A stretch of 64,000 nucleotides of DNA from Muriicola sp041358175 (lineage in GTDB: Bacteria > Bacteroidota > Bacteroidia > Flavobacteriales > Flavobacteriaceae). The stretch covers positions 248,001-312,000 of the forward strand of contig NZ_JBGKBE010000002.1 of NCBI RefSeq assembly GCF_041358175.1, given 5' to 3'. Within the stretch, counting starts at the first letter, position 1. Every line of letters starts with the position of its first letter. The notes below the pieces were generated by a model. The model was given only the letters and a program-made list of their open reading frames with translations, made no database searches and was not told the DNA's origin. The translations under genes were made by a program, and so were the position numbers. Of the stretch, positions 1 to 9,058 are shown piece after piece.

Positions 1-1
1 C

Positions 2-1891
2 AGGATGTATCCATTTACAATTATTCTCTTCAGTCTTTTCCTGGCAACTCTCATCACAAGGAAAAATCCGGTGAACGAAAACAAAACTCAACACCTGATA
101 TACCACACTGCGGAGGAGTCATTCGATTTCAATAAATACGAAGGACAGGAAGAATACCCCTTGTTAAAACCCTTTAAGCCAACATCTGAGCTGGCCGATT
201 ATTTCCAGTATAAAGAACAGCCGCCTAATCTGGTCTTTATAGTTATGGACGGGGTCGGATCGGATTTTGTGGGGGAAAAAGCGACGTATAAAGCCTTTAT
301 GCCTTATTTAAATGGATTAATCAATAAATCATTGTACTGGCCTCATAATCTGAGTAATACGGGAGAATCAACTGCGAGTATTCCATCAATTATCGGATCA
401 CTTCCCTTCGGAGAGGAAGGATTCACCAATATAGACGAAAAGACAAACCAGTATACGTTGATCGACCTGCTCAATGACAACGAATTCCATACTTCTTTCC
501 ACTTCGGGGGAAATGCTTCTTTAAACAATCTGGGAAAATTTCTCTACGAAGAAGAGATAGATTACCTGTCGGATCGAAAAGCATTTGGTCCTCAGTACAA
601 ACAGCAGGAATCGGATGCAGCGGGAATCTCCCTGGGGTATCACGATTCGGATTTATATGGCAAATGGCTTGATGACTTCCAAAGCACAGATGGCCCCAGA
701 ATAGATATTTTCCTTACTCAAAGTACCAGAAATCCATTTCATATACCGAATGAAGACAAATACAAAGAAAGGGTAGAGGAAATTCTGGCCTCTGAGCAAA
801 TTGAGGGTCGTGACAGACGACTCATAGAAAAGAACAGAGAGATCTTTGCCAGTCTGTTGTTTGCAGATAAAGCAATCGGTGATTTTATTGAGGGTTATAA
901 ACGGAAATCAGAATTTTACAACACTGTATTTATTATTACCGGCAGTCACAATTTGAGGGACCTGCCACAGTCGGATTATCTGGACCGTTACAGAGTTCCA
1001 TTGCTAATGTATAGTCCGATGTTAAAATCACCAAAAAGAATAGGGTCGTTGGTCTCACATGCCGATGTTTTACCAGAGTTGGCCGGACTCTTAAATGCTA
1101 CGCACAATTTTAAAATACCTGAGGAGGTCGCCTGGCTGGGAGAAGGCCTGGTTCACAAGGGATTTATAAAGGAAGAAAAGGCCATTCCGCTTTACAGGCA
1201 TCGGAAAAATATACAGGAATTTATAAAAGGCAATCTGTTTATATCCGGAAACTCATTGTATGAGATTGGAGCAAATCTTAGCTTGTTCGATCCGAAGTCG
1301 TCAGAGAAAAAAGAGGAAATCAAAAATTCCTTCCGGGAATTCAAGGCTATCAACACCTATGTGACTCAGAAAAATAAATTGATGCCCGGCAACGAGTTAG
1401 AAGGAAAAACGACCTCAAAAGACAGTAAATCAGACCTGGTATGGATTAATAGTGTGTTTAATAGTGATGACTACGATAATGCTTATAAAACGGCCAGAGA
1501 TCTGGCCATTGCTGGGGAGAGGGAACGTGCCCTCCTCCTTTGTGACCATATCCTGAAAGAGGTCCCGGGACATGCCGATACCGAAGTCCTTAAAGGTCGT
1601 ATTTACGCCTGGAACAAAGAGTATTCCCGGGCAGCCATCATACTTGAAAAAACGATCAAAAAATACCCGGTGTATGCAGATGCGTATTCGGCATTGCTGG
1701 ATGTGTATTTCTGGTCAGATACTAACTATAAAGTAGCCGAGCTGAAGAAATTAATCAGGAAACACAGAATTGGCAATGAGGAGCTAAGTGATAAAATTAA
1801 GAGGGCTGAAGATAAGATGAAGCAGGATCAAACCCTGTTTAGCAGTGAGAATCTGGGATACCTGAACTTTGAAGAAGACGGATATGAATAG
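2..1891 (+). CDS. Sulfatase/LtaS-like membrane protein with C-terminal TPRs (5' partial)
   Basis: Alkaline-phosphatase-superfamily protein, of the kind that transfers or removes phosphate- or sulfate-linked groups outside the membrane. The frame is open to the window edge, and the first residues after the Met at position 5 read as the end of a membrane helix, so the N-terminal membrane domain is probably cut off. Counting from that Met, the core starts near residue 73 with FIVMDGVG (Asp82 as probable first metal ligand), and the nucleophile region NTGESTAS is at 118-125. The later motif, usually G-D-H in LtaS-like enzymes, reads G-S-H-N at 313-316, so one metal ligand seems lost. Residues about 480-600 look like TPRs. 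The C-terminus carries YLNFEEDGYE. It overlaps the YaiO-like gene, so the two are probably one operon. Exact substrate unknown. Confidence 0.75.
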   Translation, partial: RMYPFTIILFSLFLATLITRKNPVNENKTQHLIYHTAEESFDFNKYEGQEEYPLLKPFKPTSELADYFQYKEQPPNLVFIVMDGVGSDFVGEKATYKAFMPYLNGLINKSLYWPHNLSNTGESTASIPSIIGSLPFGEEGFTNIDEKTNQYTLIDLLNDNEFHTSFHFGGNASLNNLGKFLYEEEIDYLSDRKAFGPQYKQQESDAAGISLGYHDSDLYGKWLDDFQSTDGPRIDIFLTQSTRNPFHIPNEDKYKERVEEILASEQIEGRDRRLIEKNREIFASLLFADKAIGDFIEGYKRKSEFYNTVFIITGSHNLRDLPQSDYLDRYRVPLLMYSPMLKSPKRIGSLVSHADVLPELAGLLNATHNFKIPEEVAWLGEGLVHKGFIKEEKAIPLYRHRKNIQEFIKGNLFISGNSLYEIGANLSLFDPKSSEKKEEIKNSFREFKAINTYVTQKNKLMPGNELEGKTTSKDSKSDLVWINSVFNSDDYDNAYKTARDLAIAGERERALLLCDHILKEVPGHADTEVLKGRIYAWNKEYSRAAIILEKTIKKYPVYADAYSALLDVYFWSDTNYKVAELKKLIRKHRIGNEELSDKIKRAEDKMKQDQTLFSSENLGYLNFEEDGYE

Positions 1892-3125
1892 GGGAATCAT
1901 ACATACGATAGTTGGATGTCTAGGAATTGTTTTCTTTGGGTTGATTCCGAAAGAGGCTATGGCCCAGGAACTGGCGTATAACGGGGATCCGGATATTTCC
2001 CTACGCCGGGCAATGGCCCTTGCCAGCGATGGCCGGAGGGATCAGGCCAGGGATACATTGAATACCATCCTGAATCAGTATCCCAATTATACGGACGTCA
2101 AAAGTCTGATAGCAAAAACCTACAGTTGGGATGGAGACTATGAAGAGGCCCGGAAACATTTTAACCGGATAACGTCAAAAGAACGGCAGAACAAAGAAGT
2201 CTGGGTGGCAGCGATCCGAAATGAAATATACGCCTTGAACAGGAATACAGCAATTGGCCTGGCCAATAAGGCTCTTCTTTACCTTCCTGAAGATAAGGAA
2301 ATTGATTCTTTAAGGACTAGGATAATGGACGCCTGGGACGAACCTTCTACCTCCTCTGATGCAGTTGCGATCGGGGAGGAAGAGGGTAAGAAATTTACCA
2401 ACTCGGTAACCGTCTTCAGTTCAGCAGATATTTTTGATGTAGTCTTTGACCCCATGTATTACTCGGGTCTGGAGCTCCAATTTGGTACTGCCTATGGGAA
2501 GATCATCCCGAGAATCAACTATAGTAATCGATTTAAAATTGATGGGATACAGTATGAATTAGATCTTTATCCTCAATTTTCAAAGTCGGTTTACGCTTAT
2601 CTAAATTATGGATACAGCGATTCGGAAATATATCCGGAGCACAGGGTAGGGGGTGATGTGTATGTCAATCTGCCTAAAGGGATAGAAGCCTCCCTGGGTG
2701 CCCGATTTTTGTCCTTTAGCGATAGTGATGTCTCAATTTTTACCGGTTCAGCTGGATTCTACAAAGGAAATTATTACTTTTCCCTCCGTCCTTATATTAC
2801 CCCCAGAAAGAATAGTACAATGGGGATCTCTGGGGTACTCACTGCCAGGAAATATTTAAAAGACGCCAATAATTATATAGGAATGACTGCCGGAATGGGC
2901 TTTATGCCTGAATTTAGGCAATTTCTTGCGAACACCACATTGGTTGCGGAAACCATGCTGTTTGTTGAATCACAACAGCTTATGGCTGAATATCAATTTT
3001 CATTCGGAAGTAACCCTTCGCTGTACAGGGCGCATCTGGGCTTAACCAGGCAAGAATTCGTATTTGCTGCAGGAAACTATTTTTGGGCAATTTCTGCCGG
3101 TCTGAGATATCAGGTTCGCTTCTGA
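1884..3125 (+). CDS. YaiO-like outer membrane beta-barrel protein with TPRs
   Basis: Predicted outer membrane protein of 413 residues. A signal peptide ends at AMA-QE near residue 28, TPR-like helices follow at about 30-140, and the rest alternates like a beta-barrel and ends in the aromatic VRF expected of outer membrane proteins. The N-terminal TPR plus C-terminal barrel matches the YaiO family. A TTG at 1869 could extend it by five residues, but the ATG at 1884, overlapping the upstream stop by 8 bases, is the better start. Pairing with the sulfatase-like gene suggests a surface polysaccharide or envelope task; this is inference. Confidence 0.75.
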   Translation: MNRGIIHTIVGCLGIVFFGLIPKEAMAQELAYNGDPDISLRRAMALASDGRRDQARDTLNTILNQYPNYTDVKSLIAKTYSWDGDYEEARKHFNRITSKERQNKEVWVAAIRNEIYALNRNTAIGLANKALLYLPEDKEIDSLRTRIMDAWDEPSTSSDAVAIGEEEGKKFTNSVTVFSSADIFDVVFDPMYYSGLELQFGTAYGKIIPRINYSNRFKIDGIQYELDLYPQFSKSVYAYLNYGYSDSEIYPEHRVGGDVYVNLPKGIEASLGARFLSFSDSDVSIFTGSAGFYKGNYYFSLRPYITPRKNSTMGISGVLTARKYLKDANNYIGMTAGMGFMPEFRQFLANTTLVAETMLFVESQQLMAEYQFSFGSNPSLYRAHLGLTRQEFVFAAGNYFWAISAGLRYQVRF

Positions 3126-3190
3126 TATCGCAATAAGTACCTCATAAAACACGTTATATACAACAATTATATAATGATACACCACAAAGT

Positions 3191-3222
3191 GTTGTTGTTT
3201 TTGTGAAGAAAAAATATGTTTA
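3191..3222 (+). promoter_or_regulatory. Possible Bacteroidota promoter for the micro-ORF pair
   Basis: GTTG at 3191-3194 and TATGTTTA at 3215-3222, separated by 20 bases, resemble the -33 TTG / -7 TAnnTTTG pattern of this phylum. Transcription would start near 3229, about 40 bases before the first micro-ORF. One mismatch in the -7 box, and the region is A/T-rich, so chance is possible. Confidence 0.35.
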
Positions 3223-3267
3223 CTATATAATCAATGAGCCCCAGATCTCACTAAAAACCAAACAAAA

Positions 3268-3366
3268 ATGTTATATGATACCTACGGTGAGGAATACTTA
3301 AACTTCCTCAAAGATTTGAATGAAATACTGAGCGTAAATGAATTAGCAGAACTAGATTATCTCTAG
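3268..3366 (+). CDS. Micro-ORF A, 32-residue peptide with YLNF motif
   Basis: An ORF of 32 codons with a clean ATG and stop. The peptide is acidic and predicted helical, with no signal peptide or membrane segment. Its core YLNFLKDLNEIL matches YLNFIEDLNEIL in the next ORF, with different codons, so peptide sequence rather than DNA is conserved. Residues 10-19 also resemble the C-terminal YLNFEEDGYE of the sulfatase-like protein upstream. No known family is recognised; a peptide signal, a small protein partner or a precursor are all possible. Support for coding comes only from the paralogy. Confidence 0.55.
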   Translation: MLYDTYGEEYLNFLKDLNEILSVNELAELDYL

Positions 3367-3396
3367 ATAATCGGTGAACCTTAAACCCCAAAGCTT

Positions 3397-3498
3397 ATGG
3401 CAAATCCAAATTATGACAACGCAGCTTATTTAAACTTTATTGAGGATCTCAATGAGATTCTGAAAGACTTTGAGATCAGCAGATTGAGCTGTTCTTAA
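3397..3498 (+). CDS. Micro-ORF B, 33-residue paralogue of micro-ORF A
   Basis: Lies 30 bases after micro-ORF A and encodes a 33-residue acidic peptide. Twelve core positions compare as YLNFIEDLNEIL against YLNFLKDLNEIL, ten of them identical. Unlike A it has a Cys two residues from its C-terminus (LSCS). It is followed within 35 bases by a strong terminator, as expected for the last gene of a short transcript. Function unknown. Confidence 0.55.
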   Translation: MANPNYDNAAYLNFIEDLNEILKDFEISRLSCS

Positions 3499-3530
3499 TT
3501 GTTTTAGTGTATAGATTGTTTAAAAGAAAA

Positions 3531-3557
3531 AAGGAAGCCCTGAGGCTTCCTTTTTAT
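3531..3557. terminator. Bidirectional terminator between the micro-ORFs and rpoD
   Basis: A perfect 9-base-pair stem AAGGAAGCC / GGCTTCCTT with a 4-base CTGA loop, with A-runs on the left and T-runs on the right, so it can terminate both converging transcripts. Confidence 0.85.
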
Positions 3558-3572
3558 TTTTATTCAGGGCTG

Positions 3573-4436
3573 TTATCCTAAGTAAGCCTTAAGCAGCTTA
3601 CTGCGGGTGTTATGCCGAAGTTTACGAATGGCTTTTTCTCTGATTTGCCTCACTCGCTCACGGGTTAGATCAAAGGTCTGACCTATCTCAGCCAGTGTCA
3701 TCGATTGTTGATCTCCGATTCCGTAATACAACTTAACTACATCTGCCTCTCTGGGGGATAAAGTATCCAAAGCCCGGTTGATTTCTGTATTCAGCGACTG
3801 CTGCATCAAGCCTTTGTCTGGTTTAGGTGATTCCCCAGAACGCATTACATCGTAAAGGTTAGAATCTTCTCCTTCTTTTAGAGGGGCATCCATGGATACA
3901 TGTCTTCCAGAGTTTTTTATAGATTGTTTTACCTCACTTACGGTCATTTCAAGCTCCTGTGCGATTTCTTCTGCCGATGGAGGCCTTTCGTGTGCCTGTT
4001 CGAGGTAAGAAAATGCTTTTTTGATCTTGTTGATCGATCCGATTTTATTCAGAGGTAGCCTTACCACCCTTGATTGCTCGGCCAGTGCTTGTAAAATGGA
4101 TTGGCGAATCCACCAAACGGCATAAGAAATAAACTTAAATCCGCGGGTTTCATCAAATCGCTTTGCGGCCTTAACAAGACCAACATTGCCTTCATTAATA
4201 AGATCCGGGAGTGTAAGGCCCTGATTTTGGTATTGTTTTGCAACTGAGACCACAAACCTTAAATTAGCGTTTGTGAGTTTCTCAAGTGCCAGCTGATCGC
4301 CTGCCCTGATTCTCTGGGCCAACTCTACTTCCTCATTGGCAGTGATCAAATCTATTTTACTGATATCCTGCAGGTACTTATCCAAGGATTTTGATTCTCT
4401 GTTGGTGACCTGCTTGATTATCTTAAGTTGCCTCAT
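3573..4436 (-). CDS. rpoD: Primary RNA polymerase sigma factor RpoD/SigA
   Basis: Housekeeping sigma factor of 287 residues, the short form without the long N-terminal region 1.1 that is usual in Bacteroidota. Region 1.2 (SLDKYLQDISKIDL) is at about 17-30. Region 2 includes LPDLINEGNVGL and FISYAVWWIRQSI, which bind core enzyme and the -7 element. Region 4 near the end has the helix-turn-helix TLAEIGQTFDLTRERVRQI. The start MRQLKI is the conserved one in the phylum. It is transcribed alone, converging on the micro-ORF pair. Confidence 0.97.
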   Translation of the reverse strand: MRQLKIIKQVTNRESKSLDKYLQDISKIDLITANEEVELAQRIRAGDQLALEKLTNANLRFVVSVAKQYQNQGLTLPDLINEGNVGLVKAAKRFDETRGFKFISYAVWWIRQSILQALAEQSRVVRLPLNKIGSINKIKKAFSYLEQAHERPPSAEEIAQELEMTVSEVKQSIKNSGRHVSMDAPLKEGEDSNLYDVMRSGESPKPDKGLMQQSLNTEINRALDTLSPREADVVKLYYGIGDQQSMTLAEIGQTFDLTRERVRQIREKAIRKLRHNTRSKLLKAYLG

Positions 4437-4469
4437 ATATCTTGAAAAGTTTAATGATTACATTCTCTC

Positions 4470-4499
4470 ATTATACACTTTTATTCTGTCTTTTCCAAA
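4470..4499 (-). promoter_or_regulatory. Possible rpoD promoter
   Basis: Read on the minus strand, TTTG (4496-4499) is followed after 20 bases by TATAAT (4470-4475), about 35 bases upstream of the rpoD start codon. The -33 part fits the phylum, but the -7 part looks more like a classical -10 box. Confidence 0.3.
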
Positions 4500-4639
4500 G
4501 GCACACCCCCAATCTTATACATATTTTATGAGAACTTTAGTATTTTCTTCAAACTATAGTAAAATATGGCGTTTTGACGACTCTCCTGCTTGCATTCCGA
4601 GGTGTAATAAGTACCTTTACGAGCGGTTTACAGCAAGAA

Positions 4640-5164
4640 ATGAGCAAGTCGGCATTAAAGAAATATCTGAGGGAGCTTAAAAAAAAGGATCTGGAATTGC
4701 AGATTTTAGATTTATACGAGCGCTTTCCGCAGGTAAAGACCTATTATAATTTCGCCTTTAACCCTAAAGAAGATAAATTGATAGGTGAGGCAAAAGCAAA
4801 AATATCTAACGAATATTTTCCCTTAAAAAGGAAGCGAGCCCGGGCCAGACGTTCTGTCGCTCAGAAATTTATTAAGCAATACAGTATATTGGGAATGGAT
4901 CCCCACCTGCTTGCCGATCTGATGCTTTTTAATATAGAAACCGCTCAGCGCTACTCAGCCAGTAACAGGGTTAATGAAGCCTTTTATAAAAGTATGCTGC
5001 GCTCCTACAGAGAAGCTGTTCAACATCTCTCTCTGAATGCAATTTTGCCAGAGTTTAAAGAAAGATTACAAAAGATCAGGCAGGTATTACAGGAACAGGA
5101 ATGGGAATTTCAGGAGGATTTCGATCAGATTCTCGACCTGGCCTATATGAACGATCTACCCTAA
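4640..5164 (+). CDS. DUF6155 family protein
   Basis: A 174-residue cytoplasmic, charged, mostly helical protein. The beginning MSKSALKKYLRELKK and the segments LYERFPQVKTYYNFAFNP and RRSVAQKFIK match the DUF6155 family found across Bacteroidota, whose function is unknown. The open frame reaches back to 4574, but the ATG at 4640, preceded by a purine-rich stretch, fits the family start. The next gene follows after 9 bases, so they are probably co-transcribed. Confidence 0.75.
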   Translation: MSKSALKKYLRELKKKDLELQILDLYERFPQVKTYYNFAFNPKEDKLIGEAKAKISNEYFPLKRKRARARRSVAQKFIKQYSILGMDPHLLADLMLFNIETAQRYSASNRVNEAFYKSMLRSYREAVQHLSLNAILPEFKERLQKIRQVLQEQEWEFQEDFDQILDLAYMNDLP

Positions 5165-5173
5165 TACCCAGAT

Positions 5174-6103
5174 ATGGCCATTGTACTGATACGGCAGGAC
5201 GGAAAACTAGATCTTTGGAAAAAGACCTTCCTTGATCAATACCCGGATTTGCCGGTATATTCTTTTAATGAACCTCATCCCAGGGAATCTATTTCCATGG
5301 CGATCGTCTGGAAACATCCCAAGGGAAGTCTTGAAGGGTATCCCAATCTAAAATGTATTACTTCTTTTGGAGCGGGCGTGGATTTTATTCTTAAAGATGA
5401 ATCAAGACCTGCCGGGATTCCTATCACCAGAGTTATTGACGACGCCCTTGCTGATGACATGGCTGAATACGTACTGACTGCCGTCTTTGGGCATTTAAAA
5501 AATATGGATCAATATGCCCAGGATCAGTTCGCTGCACAATGGAAACCCAGGCCTTACGGCAGGATTGCAGATCATACGGTCGGAATTATGGGCTTTGGTA
5601 CTTTGGGTTCTCATGTGGGCAGGGCCTTGTCTCAACTCGGTTTTCGGGTCATAGGATGGTCAAGACATCCCAAATCACAGCCCGGAATTGTTGTGTATCA
5701 CGGGAAGTCAGGAGAAAAAGAATTTCTTAATCGGACCTCTATATTAATTTGTCTTTTACCCCTTACTGCGGAGACAAAGGGAATTCTCAATACATCAACA
5801 CTGATTCAACTTCGCCCGGGAGCTTATCTGATTAATGTAGCCAGGGGAGGGCATCTCGCTGAGGATGAGCTCATTCCACTTTTAGATACCGGTCAACTCT
5901 CAGGTGCATGTCTCGACGTCTTTAACCAGGAACCCCTTCCTTCAGATCATCCTTTCTGGGCACACCCCAGGATTAAAATTACTCCACATGTCGCCAGTGT
6001 TTCTGATCCCCAATCAGTTGTCCCACAATTGGTTGAAAACTACCGGAGACTGGAGAAAGGGCAAGCTCTCCTCAATCAAATTGATCCCGAACTGGGATAT
6101 TAA
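5174..6103 (+). CDS. 2-hydroxyacid dehydrogenase, glyoxylate/hydroxypyruvate reductase type
   Basis: NAD(P)-dependent reductase of 2-oxoacids to D-2-hydroxyacids, 309 residues, cytoplasmic. The dinucleotide motif GFGTLG is at about 140-145. The catalytic triad of the family is visible as Arg224 (VARGG), Glu253 (NQEPLP) and His272 (TPHVAS). Short length and overall pattern fit the GhrA branch (glyoxylate/hydroxypyruvate reductase A) better than serine-pathway SerA. Substrate assignment is by family only. Confidence 0.82.
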   Translation: MAIVLIRQDGKLDLWKKTFLDQYPDLPVYSFNEPHPRESISMAIVWKHPKGSLEGYPNLKCITSFGAGVDFILKDESRPAGIPITRVIDDALADDMAEYVLTAVFGHLKNMDQYAQDQFAAQWKPRPYGRIADHTVGIMGFGTLGSHVGRALSQLGFRVIGWSRHPKSQPGIVVYHGKSGEKEFLNRTSILICLLPLTAETKGILNTSTLIQLRPGAYLINVARGGHLAEDELIPLLDTGQLSGACLDVFNQEPLPSDHPFWAHPRIKITPHVASVSDPQSVVPQLVENYRRLEKGQALLNQIDPELGY

Positions 6104-6213
6104 AATCAGATTTCAGATCATAAATTTCATTTAAGAAAAAAAATCCTCTAGTTTTGCAAATTGGCGATTTAAGAGCCCTGAAATAGAATTTTTAACCTAA
6201 ATCTGAATACTTT

Positions 6214-7725
6214 TTGTCGATTTCCACTGAAAATATTGAGAAGACTCTATACGATTACCAATTAGAGGATCTCCACTCCATATTTGAGCACCTCGATAAT
6301 GACTCGGATAATTCCAATCTATTATACCAGCTCCCAACAGGAGGTGGAAAAACAGTTGTATTTTCTGAAATTACACGCAGGTTTATAGAACATCGCAAGA
6401 AGAAGGTCGTGGTGCTAACCCACCGTATAGAACTCAGTCAGCAGACCTCAAAAATGCTCAAGGGATTTGGAGTCAAAAACAAGATCATCAACAGCGAAGT
6501 AAAAGAATTACAAAGCGACGATCCGCATATGTGCTACGTGGCCATGGTAGAGACGCTAAACAATCGGCTGCAGGAAGGAACAATTTCACTAAAGGATATT
6601 GGCCTGGTAATCATTGATGAAGCCCATTACAATTCTTTCAGGAAGCTCTTTAAGTATTTTGATACCTCTATCATCCTTGGCGTTACGGCCACCCCACTTA
6701 GCTCCAATATAAAATTACCGATGAAAGACCACTATAAGAAACTTATAGTGGGGCAGTCCATCGAATCCCTTATTAAAAACCGCTACCTGGCCCGTGCCAA
6801 TATGTACAGCTACGACGTAAGCCTGAGATCCCTGAAATTGGGAATAAGCGGAGACTACACCGTAAAGTCTTCTGATGAGCTTTACGGAAATTACAATATG
6901 CTTTCCAAATTGCTGGGAGCGTATGAGGAAATCGGGAAAGGGACAAAAACCCTGATTTTTAATAATGGAATAAACACTTCCCGATACGTCTATGAAACCT
7001 TTAAAAAGGCTGGATATCCCATCAGGCATCTTGACAACAAGAATACAGCAACAGAACGTAAGGAGATACTTGAATGGTTTTCAAATACCCCTGATGCGAT
7101 TCTGACGTCGGTGAGTATTCTTACCACCGGATTTGATGAACCTACAGTAGAAACGATTATTCTCAACAGGGCAACAAGATCCTTAACACTGTATTTCCAA
7201 ATGATAGGGAGGGGATCCAGGATTTTACCCAATAAAGATGAATTTACCGTAGTTGATCTCGGGAATAATATCGCAAGATTTGGGATGTGGGATGCTCCGA
7301 TGGACTGGCAGGAGATTTTTCATTTTCCTGATTTCTACCTCGAAAACATTAAAAACGATGAGGATATCGAGCGGGAATTCGTTTATGAAATGCCTCCTGA
7401 GCTAAGGGAAAAGTTTTCAAAATCTAAAGATATCGATTTCGATGTAAAGGCAGTCTACAAGGAAATTTTTGCCCAGGGATTAAGGTCGAAAATTGTGCTC
7501 GAACGAAGTATTGAACAGCACGCAAAGATCTGTGTTGAAAACAGCGAAGATGTGTTTGATGCACGAATCCTGGCCAAACAGCTCAAGGAGGAGATCGAGT
7601 ATCGCGTAAGGCAATATTCCTATTGCATTATGAACAATACCAAGAACTATAAGGAGTGGTTGGAGGAAGATTACGAGCGTAAATTACGCCTAAAAATCTC
7701 TCAGATGTTTGCGGCCAAAATGTGA
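6214..7725 (+). CDS. DEAD/DEAH-box superfamily 2 helicase
   Basis: ATP-dependent nucleic acid helicase of 503 residues. A Q-motif-like YDYQLEDL lies at 13-20, Walker A PTGGGKT at 41-47, DEAH at 135-138 and GVTATP at 156-161. Helicase motif VI QMIGRGSR is near residue 330. The C-terminal 120 residues are charged and helical without a recognised domain. The start must be the TTG at 6214: no in-frame ATG lies upstream of the Q-motif and the family begins here. It resembles the helicase half of restriction systems, but no nuclease or methylase is nearby. The glycosyltransferase gene follows almost without a gap. Confidence 0.85.
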   Translation: MSISTENIEKTLYDYQLEDLHSIFEHLDNDSDNSNLLYQLPTGGGKTVVFSEITRRFIEHRKKKVVVLTHRIELSQQTSKMLKGFGVKNKIINSEVKELQSDDPHMCYVAMVETLNNRLQEGTISLKDIGLVIIDEAHYNSFRKLFKYFDTSIILGVTATPLSSNIKLPMKDHYKKLIVGQSIESLIKNRYLARANMYSYDVSLRSLKLGISGDYTVKSSDELYGNYNMLSKLLGAYEEIGKGTKTLIFNNGINTSRYVYETFKKAGYPIRHLDNKNTATERKEILEWFSNTPDAILTSVSILTTGFDEPTVETIILNRATRSLTLYFQMIGRGSRILPNKDEFTVVDLGNNIARFGMWDAPMDWQEIFHFPDFYLENIKNDEDIEREFVYEMPPELREKFSKSKDIDFDVKAVYKEIFAQGLRSKIVLERSIEQHAKICVENSEDVFDARILAKQLKEEIEYRVRQYSYCIMNNTKNYKEWLEEDYERKLRLKISQMFAAKM

Positions 7726-7727
7726 TT

Positions 7728-9005
7728 ATGAAAAACAAAGTGCCTGAGGTTCTATACATTGGTTATACCTGGCCAGAACCTGAAGCCACTGCTGCCGGAG
7801 TGCGAACCCTGCAGATCCTCAGTTTCTTTAAGTCACTCAATTACAAAATTACCCTGTGTTCGGCAGCAGCTAAAACTCCGCATTCTTCACCACTTGAGGA
7901 ATACGACATCGATTGTATTGCCATCAAACTCAACCACGACAGCTTTGATGAGTTAATCACGAAAATCAACCCTGCCATCGTGGTTTTCGATCGCTTCCTG
8001 ACCGAAGAATATTTTGGCTGGCGCGTGGCAGAGCGAATCCCATCGGCGATAAGAATACTCGACACCCAGGACCTGCATTCCCTTCGCCAAAGTCGGGAAT
8101 TGGCGCTGAAAAAAGGAACTAAATTTTCTCCCGAATTCTGGCAAATGCAGGAGATTACCTTAAGGGAGCTTGCAAGTATATACCGCTGTGACCTCTCTCT
8201 GGTAATATCCAAATTTGAAATGGAATTGTTGAAGACTTATAGTTCTATTGACCCTTCCCTGCTTAATTACCTTCCTTTTGTTTTTGATCCAGCTGATCCG
8301 GCCCAGAAAAATAATATCCCGGACTTCGAATCACGCAAGGACTTTTGTTTTGTAGGGAATGGGAAGCATACTCCAAATATTGATGCTATCAATTTTCTAA
8401 AAGAGGATATCTGGCCCAGGATTAGAAATGTGCTGCCAGAGGCAAATCTCCACATCTATGGGGCGTATTTCCCTAAAAAAGTTATCGACCTCCATCAACC
8501 GGAAGAAGGTTTTTATATCAAAGGTTGGATAAAAAATATTGGGGAGGTACTTCAGAATATAAGAGTAAATCTCCTGCCCCTTAGGTTTGGGGCCGGACTC
8601 AAAGGTAAATTGTTTCAGGCAGCCTCCCTGGGCACCCCTTCGGTAATGACTGCAGTGGGTTCGGAAGGAACCCCATTTGCGGAGTTAAATAACCAACTAG
8701 GGACAAATCCGGAGGATTTTGCAGAAAAAGCTATAAGACTGTATAATGAGAAAGGGCAATGGGAGGAGGCAAGACAAAAGGGACTAAATTTACTCGAAGA
8801 AGAGTTTGGGAAAGAGGAATTCCACACTGCATTACACAAAACATTGGTGGATCTCCATCAGAATCTGGAGAGCCACAGACGTAAAAACCTAACGGGCAGG
8901 ATGCTGTTACACCATACATTAGGGAGTAGCAGATACCTTTCTAAATGGATAAGTTTAAAGCAGCAAATGAATAAAAAAGATCTCGATGAGTCCATCACGG
9001 GATAA
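7728..9005 (+). CDS. Group 1 glycosyltransferase (GT4-like)
   Basis: Cytoplasmic GT-B-fold sugar transferase of 425 residues. The N-terminal acceptor half begins EVLYIGYTWPEP. The C-terminal half has the typical donor-site stretch PLRFGAGLKGKLFQAASLG followed by TPSVMT. The ATG at 7728 lies two bases after the helicase stop; a GTG at 7722 would overlap it. Sugar and acceptor cannot be named. It is isolated from other polysaccharide genes, so its pathway is unclear. Confidence 0.8.
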   Translation: MKNKVPEVLYIGYTWPEPEATAAGVRTLQILSFFKSLNYKITLCSAAAKTPHSSPLEEYDIDCIAIKLNHDSFDELITKINPAIVVFDRFLTEEYFGWRVAERIPSAIRILDTQDLHSLRQSRELALKKGTKFSPEFWQMQEITLRELASIYRCDLSLVISKFEMELLKTYSSIDPSLLNYLPFVFDPADPAQKNNIPDFESRKDFCFVGNGKHTPNIDAINFLKEDIWPRIRNVLPEANLHIYGAYFPKKVIDLHQPEEGFYIKGWIKNIGEVLQNIRVNLLPLRFGAGLKGKLFQAASLGTPSVMTAVGSEGTPFAELNNQLGTNPEDFAEKAIRLYNEKGQWEEARQKGLNLLEEEFGKEEFHTALHKTLVDLHQNLESHRRKNLTGRMLLHHTLGSSRYLSKWISLKQQMNKKDLDESITG

Positions 9006-9058
9006 GATTGTAAAGGGCGATGAGATGGCGTATCTTTAACTTAATAAATCAATAGCGA

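Noticed and set aside
4336..4680. 114-residue ORF on the plus strand across the rpoD start
   Set aside because: It overlaps the conserved N-terminus of rpoD and the start of the DUF6155 gene in other frames and has no recognisable product.
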